NCBI GenBank assembly: GCA_037447655.1
Contig: JBBHKE010002347.1
Location: 62,001 to 126,000, forward strand
Origin: Zygnema cylindricum
Taxonomy: Eukaryota; Streptophyta; Zygnematophyceae; Zygnematales; Zygnemataceae
DNA: 64,000 nt
Reading direction: 5' to 3'
A model generated the notes under the pieces. The model was not told the DNA's origin, did no database searches, and saw nothing but the letters and a program-made list of their open reading frames with translations. Each line of letters begins with the position of its first letter. Position 1 is the stretch's first letter. This document shows positions 37,937-48,731 of the stretch, piece by piece. The position numbers and the translations under genes are program-made.

Positions 37937-38156
37937 CACCATGTATTATTATTAGTGTAAATAACTTTTTCGCCACTTAAAACATCTTTTCTCCCTACAC
38001 ATTTGTCCTATTTTCAACTTAAGACCGCCAATGAGAAACAAGGAATCTTGCCTTTTTATCGCGACCGTCACACCCTCCATCTGACAAGTATGTAAGGAGA
38101 AAAGATGTTTTAAGCGGCAAAAAAAACATTAGGGTCTACAATGTTACAATATTGTG
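37937..38156. mobile_element. Foldback TIR element (TA-flanked MITE), diverged
   Basis: The left end is caccatgtattattattag with subterminal cgccacttaaaacatc. The right half contains the complement gatgttttaagcggc. The outermost right bases are mutated, so the right edge is approximate. Confidence 0.6.
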
Positions 38157-38576
38157 TAGCGTCTACGTATGTTACGAATACAAGCGACGACTGTTAGAAC
38201 ACCCGGTAAACCAGCAAATTAAACTTCACTATTACAAAACGTTGTTCTTTCGCTGAGTTACGGTCTGCATTGAAGTTATTTCTGTCGTTTTCCTCATGCG
38301 TGCACCTAAAAAACGCTCTACGAGGAAAGTGTAAATTCGACGGACAATCTACGTCATCCTCCAGCGCATTATGTATTTTTGACTGTCATTTTTACTTTTT
38401 GGACCCACGTTTTCGTCGTGCCTGCTCATCATCAAACTGAAATCTCATCATCAAACTGAAATGTGGGAGCCACCCAGTGTAAAGCAAAGTGACACTTGAC
38501 CAACGAATGGGAAAACAACTTCACCCATTTTGCATTGTTCGAATATCATAGAATGTAATGTTGAATAGTACATCAT
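38157..38576. other. Intergenic stretch, nothing recognised
   Basis: Ordinary sequence. It holds a short direct duplication of ctcatcatcaaactgaaat near 38426-38462. No gene was seen. Confidence 0.45.
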
Positions 38577-39018
38577 TTGCTGCATTCACACTAAAAATGG
38601 ATGATGAATGAGATGAGGAAATGAATGTCATTTTTTTTGTTTGGACGTGAATCGCCCTTGACGTCATCTCACGTCAACAAAAACGTCGCGATGTGATTCA
38701 TGTTGCCGTACAATTAGGCGCCGATGACTCAAATCCGTCGTACCATTCATTCATTCGTGATACGACTTCCTGTTTTTTCAAAGTCGATGTATGCATTCCG
38801 AAAAGGTTTTCCTGAAAAGAAGATGATTTACCACAGTTGTGTAAGTTTTGACGCACTTAACCGTAAGTTTTGTCCGTCGCTACGCTCCAAAAAGGTTGAC
38901 AGCCGAGCGGTCGGCCTGTTTGGCGCCTCTGTTTTTGTTTTTTTTGCGGAATGAATGGTACGGGATTATTCGTTTCCTCATCTCATTCATCATCCATTTC
39001 TAGTGTGAATGCAACAAT
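38577..39018. mobile_element. 442-bp element with terminal inverted repeats of about 45 bp
   Basis: The left end begins ttgctgcattcacactaa and continues through tggatgatgaatgagatgagg. The right end is the complement with few mismatches (cctcatctcattcatcatcca ... tagtgtgaatgcaacaa). No clear target duplication and no transposase were found, so the superfamily is unknown. It abuts the end of the right inverted arm. Confidence 0.7.
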
Positions 39019-39227
39019 TGAAAGTTATGTCTTAAACGACAAAATAGAAAAGGATTGCACGGCCCTTAAAAAAGGCCCTCACTCTAAAGGCCTTTACGTA
39101 CACAATTGTGTACGGATCACTGTCAACAAGATCATACCGTACGTTCACTTGTCTCCGAACCCGAAGGAAGAAAGGCGGTTCTCGTGTCGGAGAATGTCAG
39201 GCGAGTTTGCCAAATGCCTCGCATAAG

Positions 39228-39436
39228 GCCGGACTTCCATTAAGCGGCCTCGGTAAATGTACGGATACGTCCAGACTTCCATTAAGCGGCCTCGGTAAAT
39301 GTACGGATACGTTCGGACTTCCATTAAGCGGCCTCGGTAAATGTACGGATACGTCCGGACTTCCATTAAGCAGCCTCGGTAAATGTACGGATACGTCCGG
39401 ACTTCCACTAAGCGGCCTCGGTAAATGTACGGATAC
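39228..39436 (+). repeat. 42-bp tandem array, five units
   Basis: The unit starts acttccattaagcggcctc and continues ggtaaatgtacggatacgtccgg. Units are nearly identical. Because 42 is a multiple of three, several frames stay open and give 14-residue repeats. It sits in the GTAC-rich block of the right arm at a word (gccggacttccattag) also present once in the left arm near 27326, so a single segment expanded here. Confidence 0.9.
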
Positions 39437-39594
39437 CATTTACTGCTTTGGCGTGTCTTACATTAGGTCGGGTCCAACAAACCACTTTCTATTTGCGTGG
39501 TGGCTCATTCTGGTTGGTACCACGTAGGTTAATATTCGATGCTCAATATCTACAAATAATCTTCGAATGCGAAGTCTGAACGTAATATCTGTAA

Positions 39595-39809
39595 CACCGT
39601 GAATCGTTATTAGCGTCAATGTTTTTTTCGCCACTTAAAACATATTTCTCCGTACACACCTGTCCGATTGTGGATCTGACGGTTGCGATTGAAAGGTAAT
39701 ATTCTCAGTTTCCGATTGGAGGTCTCAAATTGAAAATCCAACAAGTGTGTACGGAGAAAATATGTTTTAAGTGGCGAAAAAACATTGACGCTAATAACGA
39801 TTCACGGTG
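39595..39809. mobile_element. Foldback TIR element (MITE) with long inverted ends
   Basis: Ends are caccgtgaatcgttattagc and its exact complement. Subterminal tcgccacttaaaacatattt and ccgtacaca are also inverted, so about 65-70 bases at each end can pair. The right side is followed by TA; the left side has TAA. No ORF is present. Confidence 0.82.
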
Positions 39810-40432
39810 TACCAGCGCAAAATTTGAATAAAAATTATGTGCGGACGAAACGTAAGATTAGTAAAAGCGTACGCAAATGTCAAATTTGTACGACAATGTC
39901 AGTGGATGGCAAAAGGAGCGTTAAAGGAAATCCTTCGTCGAAGATTTTATTGCGGCACCACCCAAGCGTAAGGCACGTGACCTTACGGCGTGTAGGCATC
40001 CCATAGCGCGTTCATCGCAGATATTTTTGCTCTTTTCCACGTGGACCAAACTATACGTTCAGTCTGTGCGACGTGTCCTCTTTGACGAGATTGGCCGCAC
40101 ACTGGAGGGTTCGCGAGATGGCGTATCGGATTAAAAAAGCAGAGACCATCGGATGGTCAATTTTTACGCCCATAACCTTAGCGATTCTTCAGTGAATATG
40201 GTTTTCCTTAAAAAAAAAAAACAAAAAAGGTACCGAATGGTACGACACAGTACGGCATTCAATATACTAACCTCATTTATTCCCTAATGGAAGTACGGCC
40301 GAACTACTGTAGTAGATTAGCGGCGGTCACTTCCGCTTCAGGGCCTCCACGCCTAGTTGCGCACCACGTGGCATGCCGATTTTACTCGCCAGAAAGCCTG
40401 AGTCGGCCTGTACAGTATAGTACATTACAGTA

Positions 40433-40650
40433 CACCGCCAATCGTTATTAGCGTGTAAGTTTTTTTAGCGTATACGAATAATTAGCGTGGTTTACGCTAA
40501 TTGGGAATTTGGAAATTTTCGAAGAAATCGTCTATTCTAATTAGGAATTAGGGTTTTTTTTTTAAATAGTGTGGATAACTCTATTTGAGAATAAAAATAA
40601 AAAAAGTGGGACGGAATTAGCGTACACAACGCTAATAACGATTGGCGGTG
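40433..40650. mobile_element. Foldback TIR element (MITE) with TA duplication
   Basis: Ends are caccgccaatcgttattagc and its complement gctaataacgattggcggtg, flanked by TA at 40431-40432 and 40651-40652. It is inserted in the right arm at a point where the left arm is continuous (near 27180), so it is younger than the arm duplication. Confidence 0.88.
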
Positions 40651-41130
40651 TACTGTTACGAGGCGTACGGACCACTGACATATTTAGACCTTCGCAAACA
40701 CTGTAGGTCATCTACGCACGTGTGACAGCTCGATTTTGCAGCTCACGTGGAAATTGGATCCTCATTAAATTTCACCTTGGAGCCTTTCAACGGTTTTTAC
40801 ACACGTATCGAAAACGTTAAAAAATGTTCCTTACGCACACGTGCGAAGAAGCTGAAGATAGTGTTACAACGCGTCCACAAATCAGGGAGATTTCTGCGTG
40901 GCAGTACAACTTTTGGCCTCTACCACATGGAATAGCCGCCAAAGCGTGCGACCGTGCCACACGTGTGAAGGGTCAGGCGGGAAGTCGAAAGGCGGCCGTC
41001 GCGATCCGAAAATTGCGAAGAATCCGACGGCGCCGTTTAATCGAATCGCACTTTGTCGAAAAAACGGTTTTTCTCACTGGTCCTGGTGAAAGGGCGGGCG
41101 GGTTTGGAAGGAAGAGCACCAGATGCCATA

Positions 41131-42240
41131 GAGACGAAGGAATCCTCCCTTCTCTCCCGTGCCTCCTCCATTCTACCCCATGGCTCCTACCTCCTTTCTA
41201 TTCTCCTCTTTCTTCTCCACTCTCCCCTTTCTCCTCTCTCCTCCCTACGATCTTTTCTCTCCTGTGTCCTCTCTCATCCCTCCTCTTTCACACTCCTTTT
41301 TCTTCTCTCAACACAACTCTCTCCTTTGTGCTCCCTTCTCCCTCCTCCTTCCTTTCCTTCGCCCTATTCCCGCCCCTCTCTACTTCCCTCCCTCCATCCC
41401 TCCCGCCCTTCCTTCCTTCCTCCCTCCTCCCTCCTCCTTTTTTCCCTCACAATCTGCTTCCCTCCCTCACCCTCCCTCCAAATCTGCCTCCGTCCCACAG
41501 TCCTTCCGTCCCTTCCACCCTCCCTCCCTCCCTCCCTTTCTCCGCCCCTATCTCTCTCGCTCTTCATCCCTTAATATCTCCTTTCCTCCCCTCCCTCCCA
41601 GCCCCCACAAGCTCCCTCCCCCTCTGCCTCTTTTCCTAGATCCCTTCCTCCACCTCCCCATTTGTTTCCCATTTTTACCTCTCCTGCCGCCTACATCTCT
41701 CCTCTCCCTTCCCCAACCCCCTCCCCCTCCTTCCCCTTCCCCTTCCCCTCTCCCTTCCCCCCCTCACCTGAATCTTTTGTCCGTACCTCCCCTTCCCTCC
41801 TGTTTCCCCACATGCACCATTGTCGCTGAGCGGAATAAAGTAGAAAAGAGGAGGGATAGGAGAGACGAGGAAGGGAGAGGGGAAGAGGGGAGAGGAGAGA
41901 ACAGGAGGGAAGAGAGGCCGATAGGATAGGATGTGGAAAGTGAGGAGAGGAGAGGAAGGAAAGGATGGGAGCGGAGAGGACAGGAGCGAAAAGAGTTGGA
42001 GAGGATAGGATAGGGGAAGTGAGGAGAGGAGAGGAGAGGAAGGAGAGGAAGGGAAGGATAGGATAGGAGAGGAAAGGAGAGGAGAGGAGAAAAGAGGAGG
42101 GGTGACGAGAGAAGAGGAGTCGAGAGGAACAGAGAGAAGAAGAGGGAGAGGAAGAGGGAGGAAGGAAGAGCGAAAGAGAGAAGGGAAGAAGAGACGAGGA
42201 GAGAGCAGGAGAGAGGAGAGTGAGCGAGATGCTGAGAACC
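41131..42240. repeat. Strand-switch block, copy R (inverted)
   Basis: CT-rich up to about 41820, then GA-rich, with cgctgagcgg at 41824-41833 (complement of the core seen in copies A and L). The CT half is nearly identical to the complement of 25975-26640. Confidence 0.85.
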
Positions 42241-42786
42241 CAACGAGGAGGCCGCGTGGTCGGTGGCTCGAAAGTGAACAGTCCCGCCAGCTGTCACTGT
42301 CACTGTCACTGAAATGACACGTGGGGCGATTGAGGCTAGCGGGCGCAACTTCTGGTGACGTTTGCAGGCATGACCTGGGCAGTCTGATTATTGTTGTTTT
42401 TCAATTGGGAAAATTCCCATAGTCAAGTCAGAGATAGAGAAGATTCGATCGCCTGCTTGTAAGTCCTCGGAAATTATTGGCCATTCGTGTGAACTTCTGT
42501 TTTCAGGAAGGTATGGGCAACTCACGCATGGACAACTTCCAGAAAAACATTCACATCTTGTAAAAAAGAAACAGTTGTGGGATTTATTGCTTGGGTTATT
42601 TCACCATTACATGGATGGTCACCCGAACAGTAAACATGATAAGAACACTCTTCCAAAACACAATTTCTTATAGCAACATGTAAAAATGTGTATAAGTCGT
42701 TCAAACTTAGAATGAACCAGCGACTAAACATATTGACTACCATTAACTTTTGAAAACAAATCTCATAACTTGTTAGAATAGACAGA

Positions 42787-43035
42787 CTAGTGCCACTTGT
42801 AGAAATAAAAGTGACCAACACAAGCACGCCTTGCTCGTTCCCCATTTAAACTAAAAATTAGAGAGAGCTGAAACAGTAGAACATAGAAACGAAGGAGTCG
42901 GGTATAAGCGCCTTTGCGCTTGTCTCTTAACAAAATATTCTGAGTGTGTCTCTTGCATAGAAACAAAAAAGTCAAATGAACGCGTGCCATACTATAAAAT
43001 TTCTGAACAGGAGCGCGTCTTACACTGGCCCCCAC
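42787..43035 (-). CDS. Short ORF conserved between the two inverted arms (right copy)
   Basis: An 82-aa frame on the minus strand, partner of 24785-25039. It begins MGASVRR and keeps LLRDK, RLLRFY, NGERARR and VGHF in order. Relative to the left copy it lacks one residue through an in-frame 3-base change. There is no known domain, and the starting Met is arbitrary. Confidence 0.25.
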   Translation of the reverse strand: MGASVRRAPVQKFYSMARVHLTFLFLCKRHTQNILLRDKRKGAYTRLLRFYVLLFQLSLIFSLNGERARRACVGHFYFYKWH

Positions 43036-43499
43036 TTTTGAACATACAGGTCTATGTTTTTTTTTTTTTCCCCCCTTATTTCTTGCGAAGAATTAGCGCC
43101 TGCGCTTGAATTATATTCCGGCTCCGTTGCTTACCTTTACCTGAAAATATCTGACCAGTCCCAAGGTAAATTTTAGACAGTGAACATGTCGATTTTAAGA
43201 AGTCGTCTATCGGTACTAGACATTCATTTTCCATCATTCTTGCATCAGTTGTGAAACTAGTATATAAGAGTCATTTTGTGGAGACGTGTAAATGGAAACA
43301 AAATAAATTTATAAAAATGACAGGTGAAAATAAATTTAAATCCTTTTTGTTGGAGCATTTGTATAAGATGCCGAGAAATCACGCAAATAGCGATGAATTT
43401 TTGTAGATTGTCTTTCATGATTGTTTGAGAGGAAGTGTAGTGTGAAATTGATTGTCTTAACAATATACGCAAAATAGTTTTGAAGAAATACTGAATGTT

Positions 43500-46400
43500 A
43501 TGAGGGAGAGAGGAGAGATATGGAGGGAGAGATAAGGAAAGGGAAGAGGAGGGAGAATGGGAGGGGGCCAGATGGAGAGAAGAAAGGTAAACGGAAGAGG
43601 GTGGGAAAAATAGGGAAGGAGACAGGGAGAAGACGTGAGGGAAAATGGGAGAATGGGGGGGGGGTGGTGAGAAATAGGAGAAAGAAGAGGGGGAAGGGGT
43701 GGAGAAATCAAGAGGGGAAGGGAGACAGAGAGAGTTGGAGTAAGGGAAGAAGAGAAGGATAGAGGAAAGAAGGAAACGGAGAGCGAGAAAGACGGCGAGA
43801 GGTTGAGGGAGATAAAAAGGCAAAAAGAGAGAGGGAGAGTGGAAGAAATATGGCCGGAGGAGCAGGGAGGGAGAGAACGATGGAGTTATTGATAAGGGGA
43901 GAGAGGATGGGAGAAATGAGTGATGGCGAGGGAAGAAGTAGGGGAAGAGGCAAAGAAAAGGAGAGGGAGAGGAAGGCGGAAGAACCTGGAGAGGCAGAAA
44001 GTACAGGATTACACGTGAGAAGGAAAGCGGGGGTTGATTAGAGGTATGAACAGGGATAGAGGAGGAAGGAAATGTAAATGGAAAGGGAGACGGGTACAAG
44101 AAAAGTAGGAGAGAAGGATTTAGGAACTTAGGGAGGATAGGAGAGGGGAGAGGGAGGAGAAATAAAGTACAGAGGCTGAGGGAAAGGGAGAGAGGTTGAG
44201 GGAGGGAGAGAGAGAGAGAAGAAGCGATAAGGGGAGAGAGACACAGGAAATCAGGAACAGTTGGATGGCAAAGGGAAAGGGAGGGGGCGGGGAGGAAGAG
44301 TTGGATAAAAAGACAAAGGAGAGAGGGAGAGAGGGGCAGAGCGATAGTGGGATAGAAAAAAGAAGGCAGAGAGGGAGATACGGGATACGAAGAAGCATAG
44401 GGGGAAGGGGAGTGAGAGGGCGAGTAAGGGAGAGAGCAAAGGATGGGGAGCGTGTGACAGGGAGGAAATCATGGATAGAGGGAAAAACACCGATAGCAGG
44501 AGAGTAGGAAATAGGAAAAGGAGAGAAGGAGAGGGAGAGGGAGAGGGAGAGGTAGAGGAAAAGGGAGAGAGTGAACAGAGAAGGAGAGGAAGCCAGTCAG
44601 AGAGAACGACGAGACGGGAGATAGAGATTGAGTGAGGTAGAGAGGCGGGAAGGGAGAGAGGTCGAGATAGAGAGGAGAGGTTTCAAGGAAGAGAGATAGG
44701 GAGAGTAGAGAGAAACGGAGAGTGGGAGCCGGAGGGAGAGGAGATTTATGTAGAGGAAGTGTTGGGGGTGAAGATGGTAAGAGGGAGAGGGGGAGGTGGT
44801 GATAGGGAGAGCCACGTTATGGGAGAGGCAGAGAGAGGGATTGAGGGAGAGCCGTAGGGAAGGAGAGTGATGGAGAGGATTAAAGGAAGGGCGTGAGAGA
44901 GAGGGAGACATTAGAGTGGAATAGTGTAAGCGAGGAGAAGAGTAGAGATGGAAACCGAGAGGGAAAATTGTACAGAGAGACGGTTGAAGTGAGAGAGAGG
45001 GGGAAAAGAGGGAGAGGGAGAGGAGTAAAGAACGAGAGGGAGTCAGGGGAAGAGGGAGAGTGAAAGATGAAAGGACAGGCATAGAGGGCGGAGACGAGGG
45101 AGGGAGACGAAAATTTGGAGAAGGAAATAGAATGGGAGAAGGAGAGGGGAACAGTATTGGGAGAAAAAGGATAGAGGGAGCGAGGGAGAGGTACATTTAA
45201 GGGAGAGAGTGATAAATCTGGATAGCAAGGGGAAAAAAAAGAGTGAGTGATGAAGAGACAGAGGTATAGGGGCGGAGGGACACGTGTTATAGACAGAGAG
45301 AGACAGGGGCGGGACATAAAGGGAGAGCGAGAGGGAGAGTGGGTCAGTGTGACAGAGGAAAAGAGACATGATAGGAGGGAAAGAAGGAGAATACAAGAGA
45401 GAGACGTAAGGAAAGCTAAGTGGAAGGGGGAGAAAGAAGGTCGCGAAAGGTGAGGAGGTAGAGAAAAGTAAAGGAGAGAGATGATGCTAAGACCGAGAGG
45501 TGGAGTGGAGAGAGTGGAGAGGGAGACAAGCGGAAAGAAGAAGACACGGTGGGTAGGGAGGGAACTTGGAGGAAGGGGGAGAGGGGAGAGGGAGAGAAGT
45601 AGAGGAATAGGTGGATACTGGGATTGTGGAATTCTGCTAGAGGAGGGAGGAAGGATGGGGAAAGGAGGCGAGGGAGAGGGGATATTTATTGGAAAGGAAG
45701 TGTGGGGAGAAGGAGAAGTGGGAAAGAGGAGAGAAGAATAAGGGAGTGGACGGGAGAGTGGGAGAGAGGTAAAGTGGGAAGGAAGGGCCTGGAGATATTT
45801 AGTGAAACAGGGAGTGAGTGAGAGATGGAGGGAGGAAAAGGAGTGGAGAAGGCGAGAGCGGAGGAGCAAAGAGGTTGGCTGAGAAAGGAAAAGGGGAGAG
45901 GGGGACGGTAAGATGAGGAGAGGGGGACGGTGGGATGAGGAGTGGGGTAGTGGAGGAAAGGGGCAGAGGGGCAGAGGGGGAGAAGGGGAGAGAGGGAGTG
46001 AAGGAGTGGGGAGTGGGAGTTCGAATGGGAGAATGGAGAGATGGAAATGTAGGGAGAAGAAGGTGGAGAAAGTCAGACAAGATAAATGAGAGATAGAAAG
46101 ATAGAAGAAGCAGAGGAGGGTTGTCAAAGTAGCAGCGGCACAGAGGGAGAGAGGGAGCGCGGGAGAGGGAGAGGGGGAGTGGGGGAAGCGGAGAGACTGA
46201 CAGAGGGGAAAGAGGGGAATTTCGAACAAGAGGAAAGGAAGAACGAGGGATGGAGAGGGATAGAAGGATGAAGGGAGGGAGGAGGGGAGGAGAGACGGAA
46301 TTATAGAGATGGAATTGGGGCAGATCAAGGGGGGGAGAGAGAGGGAGAGATGTAGAGACAGAATATAATTGATAGGGAGACTAGGGAGGGGAGAGAAAAA

Positions 46401-46790
46401 TGAAGCGAGGGAAGAAGGAGAGAGTAAGGATGGAAAGGAATGAGGTAGATAGAGAGAGAGGCAATGGTCGAGAGGAGTGGGTCAATGGCCTATAGTCAAA
46501 GAGGTGGAGAAGTAAAGAGAGCCGGCCGAACAGGGTGAGAGGCTTGATTGAGACAGAGACGGTAGGTGAGTGCGAGAGGGAGATGGGTTGGAGGGAGATA
46601 GAGAGAGAGGGAGACAGTGGAGAAGTGGAGAAAAGGAGAGAGTGAAGGGACGGAGAGGGAGAGGGTTAGAGGCGGAAAAGACAGAGAGCGATTTGTAACT
46701 ACGTTTGTTAGAGTGGAATTTGAAATGAAATAAAAAGATTTCTAATTTCAGAAAGGGTGGGCTTGAGTGGTAGGAGAGAAGGAAAAGAGG
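43500..46790 (-). repeat. Purine-rich block (complement of the CT repeat) in the right arm
   Basis: The + strand is almost purely A/G. Read on the minus strand it follows 20.34-24.24 kb, without the 700-base hexamer array. Long minus-strand Ser/Leu/Pro frames (up to 482 aa) are composition artefacts. Confidence 0.82.
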
Positions 46791-47127
46791 AGGAAGGTTA
46801 GATAAATACTTATTTAAATATATTTATTTCCAGACTCAGAATGTCAAGCCAATAGTACACATGTGCTCTATAACAGGCTTTGTTAAAAGGATCATGCAAA
46901 TCAGAGTGCTCGCTGTCAACAAATTAGGGTTATGAAAAAGTGAATTTTGTTGACATGAAATAGACAGGCTTGCGAGAACCTGCCAGTCTCCCGCCGTTGC
47001 AGCAGAGAGGATCACATGTGAGTATTTTAGGGAAATTACACAATACGCAATTACTGGCGTTAATGCTAGTAAATCACAGTATTCGTAAACTGTGCGAAAT
47101 CGTACATTTGTTTGTGCGTGATAACTA
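46791..47127. other. Unique-looking AT-rich stretch
   Basis: No gene, repeat unit or element end was recognised. It marks the outer boundary of the right arm. Confidence 0.45.
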
Positions 47128-47326
47128 CACCTTGAATCGTTATTAGCGTATAGAAATTATTAGTGTAAAGAAAAAATCAGCGTCATTCATTCTAATTTAG
47201 TGCCAGGACACGTGGCAGATTATGGTCCACGCCCTTAAATAGTGTAATTTGTTATATTTAATGTATCAATGTCAAAATTTTGGGGTGCCGATATAGCGTA
47301 CATAAGGGTAATAACGATTCACGGTG
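47128..47326. mobile_element. Foldback TIR element (TA-flanked MITE)
   Basis: Ends are caccttgaatcgttattagc and the complementary taataacgattcacggtg, with TA on both sides (47126-47127, 47327-47328). Length is 199 bp. Confidence 0.8.
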
Positions 47327-47343
47327 TACAGGCCACAACAGTA

Positions 47344-47862
47344 CACCGCAAATCGTAATTAGAGTAAATAACGCTAATTCAGTCGCCCTAATTTTCGACT
47401 CTATCACGTTAAATAGAGTAAATGATTCTAATTTTTTCATTATACTATTTAAGGTAAGGTTTAATTAGCGTTTGATTATGCTAATATAGTGCCGTTCGAA
47501 ATAGTGTGGCGTACGGTCAGTTTTTGCCCTTTCAAAACTGTACTTTATTAACTAGAATAGTACTTTATTAACTAAAAAAGTACAAAAAATGATTTAATAC
47601 AGGCCGTTACTATGTAACTGCGTTTTCACAAACCGCGTAGTGCAAACGTCATAATGACGTAAATCTGTACGTTTTGTCAGATTCTGTACTTCTACCTAAT
47701 TTAGTCAAGATATTTAGCGCGGATTAATTAGAGTTATTGGATAAATTAGAGTGAATTTATTTTTTGAAAAGGGTCTATCACACAAATTAGAATAAATAAC
47801 TCTATTTTTTTTTTCATTTTTTTACTCTAATTTTTTCTTTCCTCTAATTAGGATTCGCGGTG
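47344..47862 (+). mobile_element. TIR element, 519 bp, uninterrupted relative of 32277-35558
   Basis: Ends are caccgcaaatcgtaattag and the complementary ctaattaggattcgcggtg. TA flanks are at 47342-47343 and 47863-47864. Internal words aattagagtaaat, aatagtgtgg and gtcataatgacgt are shared with the split copy. No ORF is present. Confidence 0.82.
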
Positions 47863-47869
47863 TACTGTA

Positions 47870-48230
47870 CACCGCGAATCGTAATTAGAGTAAATAACGC
47901 TAATTCGGTCGCCCGAAATTTCGACTCTATCATGTCAATTAGAGTAAATGATTCTAATTTTTTCATTATTCTAATTTAGGTAAGGCTTAATTAGCGTAAA
48001 AAAATCTAATAAAGGATCATTTTAAATAGTGTGGAGTACGGAGGACGTCCGGCCGTGCAAAATTGTACTTTTTTAAATAAAAAAGTACAAATACTGATTT
48101 AATAGACTCGCGGTCGCACGTGGAGTCGCAATAAACAAAAAGACTTCATCACATCGAAAAAAATCCGCCCGCATAACTTTCGTCCGTCGACAACATCGTC
48201 GTCAGTGTGAACATTAACCTTAAGTAACAT
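47870..48230 (+). mobile_element. TIR element, 5' part of a third copy
   Basis: It begins caccgcgaatcgtaattagag only seven bases after the previous element ends and follows the family to cgtcgtcagtgtgaacatta near 48215. The right half is missing or replaced. Confidence 0.7.
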
Positions 48231-48545
48231 GTTACAAGTTTATAGTATAACGGCGACAACACGTGTTTGCGGTTATTTCTATAAAAACTTTGTAACTGTT
48301 GTTCGACGTTCCGCGTATTCAATTAGAATAAGGAACTTCGCACCAATTTCATTAAAAATGTATTCTAATATAGGATCGCGTCTGTTTTAGCGTAAATATT
48401 AATTCTAAAAAAGCCAAACTTGCCAAAATGCCCATTGAAAGGAGTAACTTTTTCCTGTAATATGGGTTTTTTACCACAATGGCACATGAAATAGAGTAAA
48501 CATATTGACAAAAATAGAATAAATTACAACATTTGGGGTGGGTGA
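48231..48545. other. AT-rich stretch, nothing recognised
   Basis: It contains a few words resembling the adjacent TIR family (ttctaatataggatc), but no end could be placed. Confidence 0.4.
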
Positions 48546-48731
48546 TGTCGTGCATGAGAGACAAGCAAGCGAACATGCATCACAACCAGCACAGTCATGC
48601 TAACAAACATAAATACCAACAAAAATAAATATGAAAAGACAAATATATACACCAGGAGAAGGAATAAAGGTGAAAAAAACACAAAGAGAGAAGGGGAAGA
48701 ATACTCCCCTAAAGTGAAGTGGAACCAATAA
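48546..48731 (-). repeat. Direct repeat, left copy (about 186 bp)
   Basis: Matches 49893-50080 closely: tgtcgtgcat, gagacaagcaagcgaacatg, gaagaatactcccctaaagt in order. The pair could be terminal repeats of a small element or two copies of a larger one, but termini and target duplications were not resolved. Confidence 0.75.

Larger units (their letters stand above)
39040..46790 (-). repeat. Right arm of the large inverted duplication
   Basis: Inverted counterpart of 20340-27700. In + strand order it holds a GTAC/CACGTG-rich block (39040-41130, enlarged by two foldback TIR elements, a 42-bp array and other sequence), the strand-switch block, the AT-rich segment, and a purine-rich block that is the complement of the CT repeat. 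Confidence 0.85.

Noticed and set aside
39228-39436. Repeat protein gene with 14-residue units
   Set aside because: Openness follows from a 42-bp unit and exists on both strands; no start, flanking coding sequence or conservation was seen.
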